Assembly: GCF_030123505.1 (NCBI RefSeq)
Contig: NZ_CP126115.1
Coordinates: 1,130,001 to 1,194,000 of the forward strand
Length of the DNA: 64,000 bases
DNA from: Neobacillus sp. YX16
GTDB taxonomy: Bacteria; Bacillota; Bacilli; Bacillales; Cytobacillaceae
Direction: 5' to 3'
Of this stretch, positions 60,862 through 64,000 are shown piece after piece (within the stretch, counting starts at the first letter, position 1; each line of letters starts with the position of its first letter). The notes under the pieces were generated by a model, which was not told the origin of the DNA, made no database searches, and worked only from the letters and a program-made list of their open reading frames with translations. The translations under genes were made by a program, and so were the position numbers.

Positions 60862-62406
60862 GTGAATATCGAGAAATTTCAGGAGAGTATGTACAAATTA
60901 GTAGTTGAAACTTCTACCAAGCTTCCAAAAGATGTACGCCGTGCAGTTAGTGCGGCAAAGGAGAAGGAGAACGCAGGCACAAGTGCAGCAATGAGCCTAG
61001 CTACCATTACCAATAACATTAAAATGGCAGATGATCAAGTCTCACCTATTTGCCAAGATACGGGATTACCAACATTTAAAATTAAAACTCCAGTGGGTGT
61101 GAACCAATTAGAATTAAAAGAAGCGATTAAAAATGCAATTGTAATCGCAACCAAAGAAGGAAAACTACGTCCTAACTCTGTTGATTCCCTAACAGGTGAA
61201 AACAGTGGGGACAACCTAGGTGCTGGGTTACCGGTTATTAAATTTGATCAATGGGAAAAAGATTATATCGATGTTCGTTTGATTTTAAAAGGCGGCGGAT
61301 GTGAAAATAAAAATATCCAATATAGTCTTCCATGTGAATTAGAAGGGCTTGGCCGGGCAGGACGTGACCTTGATGGTATTCGGAAATGTGTTATGCACTC
61401 TGTTTATCAGGCACAAGGACAAGGCTGCAGTGCTGGTTTCATTGGAGTTGGTATTGGCGGAGACCGTTCTTCAGGGTATGATTTAGCAAAAGAACAATTA
61501 TTCCGCTCTTTAGATGATGTGAATCCAAACGAAGAATTACGCGCGTTAGAAGAGTATGTTCTAGAAAATGCGAATAAATTGGGGATCGGCACGATGGGCT
61601 TTGGCGGAGAAGCAACGTTGTTAGGCTGTAAGGTAGGGGTTATGAATCGAATTCCAGCAAGCTTCTATGTATCTGTAGCTTACAACTGTTGGGCATTCCG
61701 CCGCTTAGGCGTAAGTGTAGATCCTGTGTCTGGAGAAATTAATGAGTGGATGTACCAGGAAGGCGATTTCATCGATTTCACAGAGACAGAAGCTGAGAAA
61801 GAAACAGCTGCCGCTCGTGCTAATGACGTTATCACGCTGCAAGCACCTATCACGGAAGAACACATTCGCGAATTAAAGGTGGGCGATGTTGTTCAAATTA
61901 ACGGCATGATGTATACAGGCCGTGACGCGATTCATAAATACCTGTCAGATCATGATTCACCAGTCGATTTAAATGGACAAGTCATTTACCACTGCGGGCC
62001 CGTTATGTTGAAGGATAAAGAGGATGTCTGGCATGTTAAAGCGGCTGGCCCAACTACAAGTATTCGTGAGGAGCCTTACCAAGGCGACATTATGAAGAAG
62101 TTTGGTATCCGTGCTGTTATCGGAAAAGGCGGAATGGGACCTCGTACGTTGGCGGCTCTTAAGGAACACGGAGGCGTGTACCTGAATGCTATCGGCGGCG
62201 CCGCTCAGTATTATGCAGATTGTATCAAGGGCGTTGAAGGTGTTGACTTGATGCAATTTGGTATACCTGAAGCGATGTGGCACCTTCGCGTAGAGGGCTT
62301 CACAGCCGTTGTAACGATGGATTCACACGGAAACAGCCTGCATGCAGATGTAGATAAGTCTTCTTTAGAAAAATTAGCACAGTTTAAGGATCGCGTTTTT
62401 AACTAA
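60862..62406 (+). CDS. fumA: class I fumarate hydratase (iron-sulfur)
   Basis: 514 residues from a GTG start behind GGGGAAAGGGG. N-terminal alpha domain with the first cluster Cys in ISPICQDTGLPTF and others in GGGCENKN and GQGCSAGF region, and the C-terminal beta domain (about 340-505) with GPTTSIREEPYQGD and GKGGMGPRTLAALKEHGG. It interconverts fumarate and malate using an oxygen-sensitive 4Fe-4S cluster. B. subtilis has only the class II (FumC) type, so this is a second or replacement fumarase suited to low oxygen. Monocistronic. Confidence 0.93.
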   Translation: MNIEKFQESMYKLVVETSTKLPKDVRRAVSAAKEKENAGTSAAMSLATITNNIKMADDQVSPICQDTGLPTFKIKTPVGVNQLELKEAIKNAIVIATKEGKLRPNSVDSLTGENSGDNLGAGLPVIKFDQWEKDYIDVRLILKGGGCENKNIQYSLPCELEGLGRAGRDLDGIRKCVMHSVYQAQGQGCSAGFIGVGIGGDRSSGYDLAKEQLFRSLDDVNPNEELRALEEYVLENANKLGIGTMGFGGEATLLGCKVGVMNRIPASFYVSVAYNCWAFRRLGVSVDPVSGEINEWMYQEGDFIDFTETEAEKETAAARANDVITLQAPITEEHIRELKVGDVVQINGMMYTGRDAIHKYLSDHDSPVDLNGQVIYHCGPVMLKDKEDVWHVKAAGPTTSIREEPYQGDIMKKFGIRAVIGKGGMGPRTLAALKEHGGVYLNAIGGAAQYYADCIKGVEGVDLMQFGIPEAMWHLRVEGFTAVVTMDSHGNSLHADVDKSSLEKLAQFKDRVFN

Positions 62407-62418
62407 AAGATTGGCGGG

Positions 62419-62447
62419 CAGGCTCACATCATGGGCCTGTTTTTTTG
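62419..62447 (+). terminator. intrinsic terminator after the fumarase gene
   Basis: CAGGCTCA / TGGGCCTG with a short loop, then TTTTTTT; array C begins at its end. Confidence 0.85.
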
Positions 62448-62785
62448 GTGGGATGAGAGTGTTATGGTTACCGTTGAACCAGAAAAAACATGTTTGCAGG
62501 AATTAGGTAGGCTATCTGATTACCGATATGTCAGAAAAATCATGTTAGCGGGAATCAGGCGAGTCCTCAGGTTCCCCTTAACTTGGAAAAATGGTGTTCG
62601 TGGGAATCAGGCGAGTCCTCAGGTTCCCGTTAACTTGGAAAAACGGTGTTCGTGGGAATCAGGCGAGTCCTCAGGTTCCCGTTAACTTGGAAAAACGGTG
62701 TTCGTGGGAATCAGAGGAGTCCTCAGGTTCCCGTTAACCTGGAAAAACCATGGTAGAGGAGAATCAGCCTAGTACCTGATATCGG
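62446..62785. repeat. 52-bp tandem repeat array C (about 6 units, ends degenerate)
   Basis: Clear units start at 62550, 62602, 62654 and 62706; degenerate units at 62446, 62498 and 62758 keep the register. Dyad arms GGGAATCAGGCGA and TCCTCAGGTTCCC (27 bases with one centre base) precede a 25-base spacer GTTAACTTGGAAAAACGGTG plus TTCGT. The unit at 62706 (arms GGGAATCAGAGGA / TCCTCAGGTTCCC) is the most palindromic, 11 of 13 pairs. An open frame over it (62431-62685) is the repeat itself. Confidence 0.9.
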
Positions 62786-62905
62786 TTTTGAGCCAATTTT
62801 AAAAAATGAAATAGCAATACCCAGCCAATTCTTTTTCCTTAAAATGCTAAACATGTTTCCCAAATACAAGCAAACACTATAAAAAACAAAATAGGGGGAA
62901 CATGG

Positions 62906-63709
62906 ATGAAGAAATTATTGTGCATCCTTAGTTTGCTGCTGTTACTGGTACCACAGGTAACATATGGGTCCGCTCCAAATAAGCCAATCAATTGGGGTTT
63001 TAAGAAAGCTGTAGATGAACAGCCGCCAGATGCTGGTGCAGAGTATGAAAAAATACTTGAGAAATACGGTGCTTTTTTTAAAGGAGACCCAGACTCAAAG
63101 ACGCTTTATCTTACCTTTGATAATGGGTACGAGGCAGGGTATACCGCCCAAGTTTTAGATGTATTAAAGAAGGAAAAAGTGCCGGCAACCTTTTTTGTGA
63201 CGGGGCATTATTTATTATCGCAACCTGAATTAACAAAGCGGATGGTGGATGAAGGTCATCTCATTGGAAATCATTCCTGGCATCACCCCAATATGACACA
63301 AATCAGTGATGAGCGAATTCGTGAAGAACTTAGAAAAGTTAAGGACAAAACAAAAGAAATAACAGGTCAAAAGAAGATGAAGTATTTACGTCCGCCTCGG
63401 GGCGTTTTTAGTGAGAGAACGATGCAAATTGCGAAGGAAGAAGGCTATACGCATGTCTTCTGGTCGCTGGCGTTTGTGGACTGGAATACCAACGCGCAAA
63501 GGGGCTGGCAATATTCATATGATAACATTATGAAACAAATTCACCCCGGTTGTATCCTGCTGCTCCACACCGTTTCCAAGGATAACGCCGATGCCTTAGA
63601 AACCGTGATCAAGGATTTGAAAAAGAAAGGCTATAAATTTAAAAGTCTGGATGATTTTCCGAAAAAGAATAAAATTACGACGTTTTTCCAAAGACTGGGC
63701 AGAAAATAG
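62906..63709 (+). CDS. pdaA: delta-lactam-biosynthetic N-acetylmuramic de-N-acetylase
   Basis: 267 residues. Signal peptide (1-21), then a NodB-type polysaccharide deacetylase domain: YLTFDNGYEAG, GNHSWHHPNMT (metal His), RPPRG and LLLHTV. PdaA forms muramic delta-lactam in the spore cortex, so the host makes endospores. SD AGGGGGAA precedes the ATG. The following rlmCD-like gene matches the yfjS-yfjO order of B. subtilis. Confidence 0.95.
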   Translation: MKKLLCILSLLLLLVPQVTYGSAPNKPINWGFKKAVDEQPPDAGAEYEKILEKYGAFFKGDPDSKTLYLTFDNGYEAGYTAQVLDVLKKEKVPATFFVTGHYLLSQPELTKRMVDEGHLIGNHSWHHPNMTQISDERIREELRKVKDKTKEITGQKKMKYLRPPRGVFSERTMQIAKEEGYTHVFWSLAFVDWNTNAQRGWQYSYDNIMKQIHPGCILLLHTVSKDNADALETVIKDLKKKGYKFKSLDDFPKKNKITTFFQRLGRK

Positions 63710-63737
63710 GCCGAATTCGAATGAATTCGGCTTTTCT
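63709..63737 (+). terminator. intrinsic terminator after pdaA
   Basis: GCCGAATTC / GAATTCGGC, 4-base loop, then TTTTC. Confidence 0.88.
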
Positions 63738-63796
63738 TTGTTAATAATGCTATAATATGGAGAAATCAAACGGAAGCGAAATTTGGAGTGAACAAA

Positions 63797-64000
63797 ATGA
63801 AAACAGATCAATCAATCAAAATACAAGAAAAACAGACCTTTCCCTTAACGATCAAACGACTCGGTATTAATGGAGAAGGCGTCGGTTATTTTAAGAAGCA
63901 GGTAGTATTTGTACCAGGCGCATTACCAGGGGAAGAGGTAGTCGTAGAGGCAACCAAGATAAACCCTAAATTTGCCGAGGCAAAAATAAAAAAGATACGT
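63797..64000 (+). CDS. rlmCD: 23S rRNA (uracil-5-)-methyltransferase, N-terminal part
   Basis: First 68 codons only; the gene runs off the window. The N-terminal TRAM domain is visible ([16 protein letters not shown], then [15 protein letters not shown]), as in RlmCD/RumA enzymes that methylate uridines in 23S rRNA. The catalytic region lies outside. Position behind pdaA agrees with B. subtilis yfjO. Confidence 0.82.
   Translation, partial: MKTDQSIKIQEKQTFPLTIKRLGINGEGVGYFKKQVVFVPGALPGEEVVVEATKINPKFAEAKIKKIR

Noticed and set aside
62431..62685. 84-aa frame over array C
   Set aside because: The frame is generated by the 52-bp repeats; it has no SD, and it starts inside the fumarase terminator region.

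Overview
The window is low-GC, Gram-positive DNA from an endospore-forming member of the Bacillaceae. The evidence is the lia cell-envelope stress operon, sinR/sinI, pdaA (spore cortex lyase-type deacetylase), many small Bacillus-type proteins, SD-led GTG/TTG starts, and a run of genes (mapB/yflG, yfkK, yfkH, an MFS gene, chaA/yfkE, yfkD, pdaA, rlmCD) whose order resembles the yflG-yfjO part of the Bacillus subtilis chromosome. Possession of glnS, an FNR-like regulator acting on TTGAT-type boxes and a class I fumarase points away from B. subtilis itself, toward a Neobacillus/Mesobacillus-like soil bacillus (inference).

Layout. 1-4.4 kb: end of a respiratory iron-sulfur cluster (4Fe-4S subunit, Tat-exported Rieske protein, small membrane protein) followed by a Nre-like signalling set with two histidine kinases, one response regulator and a GAF protein. 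4.4-8.5 kb: glutaminyl-tRNA synthetase, an oxidoreductase and a polyferredoxin. 8.9-12.2 kb: kduI-kduD-kdgR pectin/uronate catabolism with a promoter and operator, and a broken gene. 12.2-16.5 kb: WG-repeat protein, KynB-like cyclase, copper CopD and a CopC-like remnant. 16.6-19 kb: FNR-type regulator with two matching boxes, a DUF2249 protein, an HMA protein and an MBL hydrolase. 19-25 kb: RNA helicase, amidase, FAD/Rieske oxidoreductase, transsulfuration enzyme. 25-30 kb: DUF1360, CAP/LysM protein and a liaIHFSR-type operon. 30.3-34.3 kb: Fur-boxed efeOBU iron uptake. 34.4-36.3 kb: a flippase and an ECF sigma factor. 36.9-49.2 kb: two almost identical group IIC introns in inverted orientation around BI-1, mscL, ampS, an MFS gene, topB and hutH. 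49.2-50.8 kb: a sinI-like antirepressor behind a c-di-GMP-I riboswitch, convergent with sinR. 51-64 kb: the yfl/yfk/yfj-like block with a P-type ATPase and class I fumarase.

The most interesting points are: (1) a cyclic-di-GMP-I riboswitch directly upstream of a sinI-type antirepressor, which would wire c-di-GMP straight into SinR biofilm control; (2) three intergenic tandem arrays at distant loci with different sequences but exactly the same 52-bp period and the same dyad-plus-spacer architecture; (3) two group IIC introns inserted behind terminator hairpins and exactly at the stop codon of the opposing gene, which is rebuilt by the intron end; (4) an FNR-like regulator whose recognition helix and four cysteines match two TTGAT boxes placed at class II spacing; (5) a four-copy dispersed repeat with a second repeat nested in some copies.

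No tRNA, rRNA or CRISPR array was recognised.
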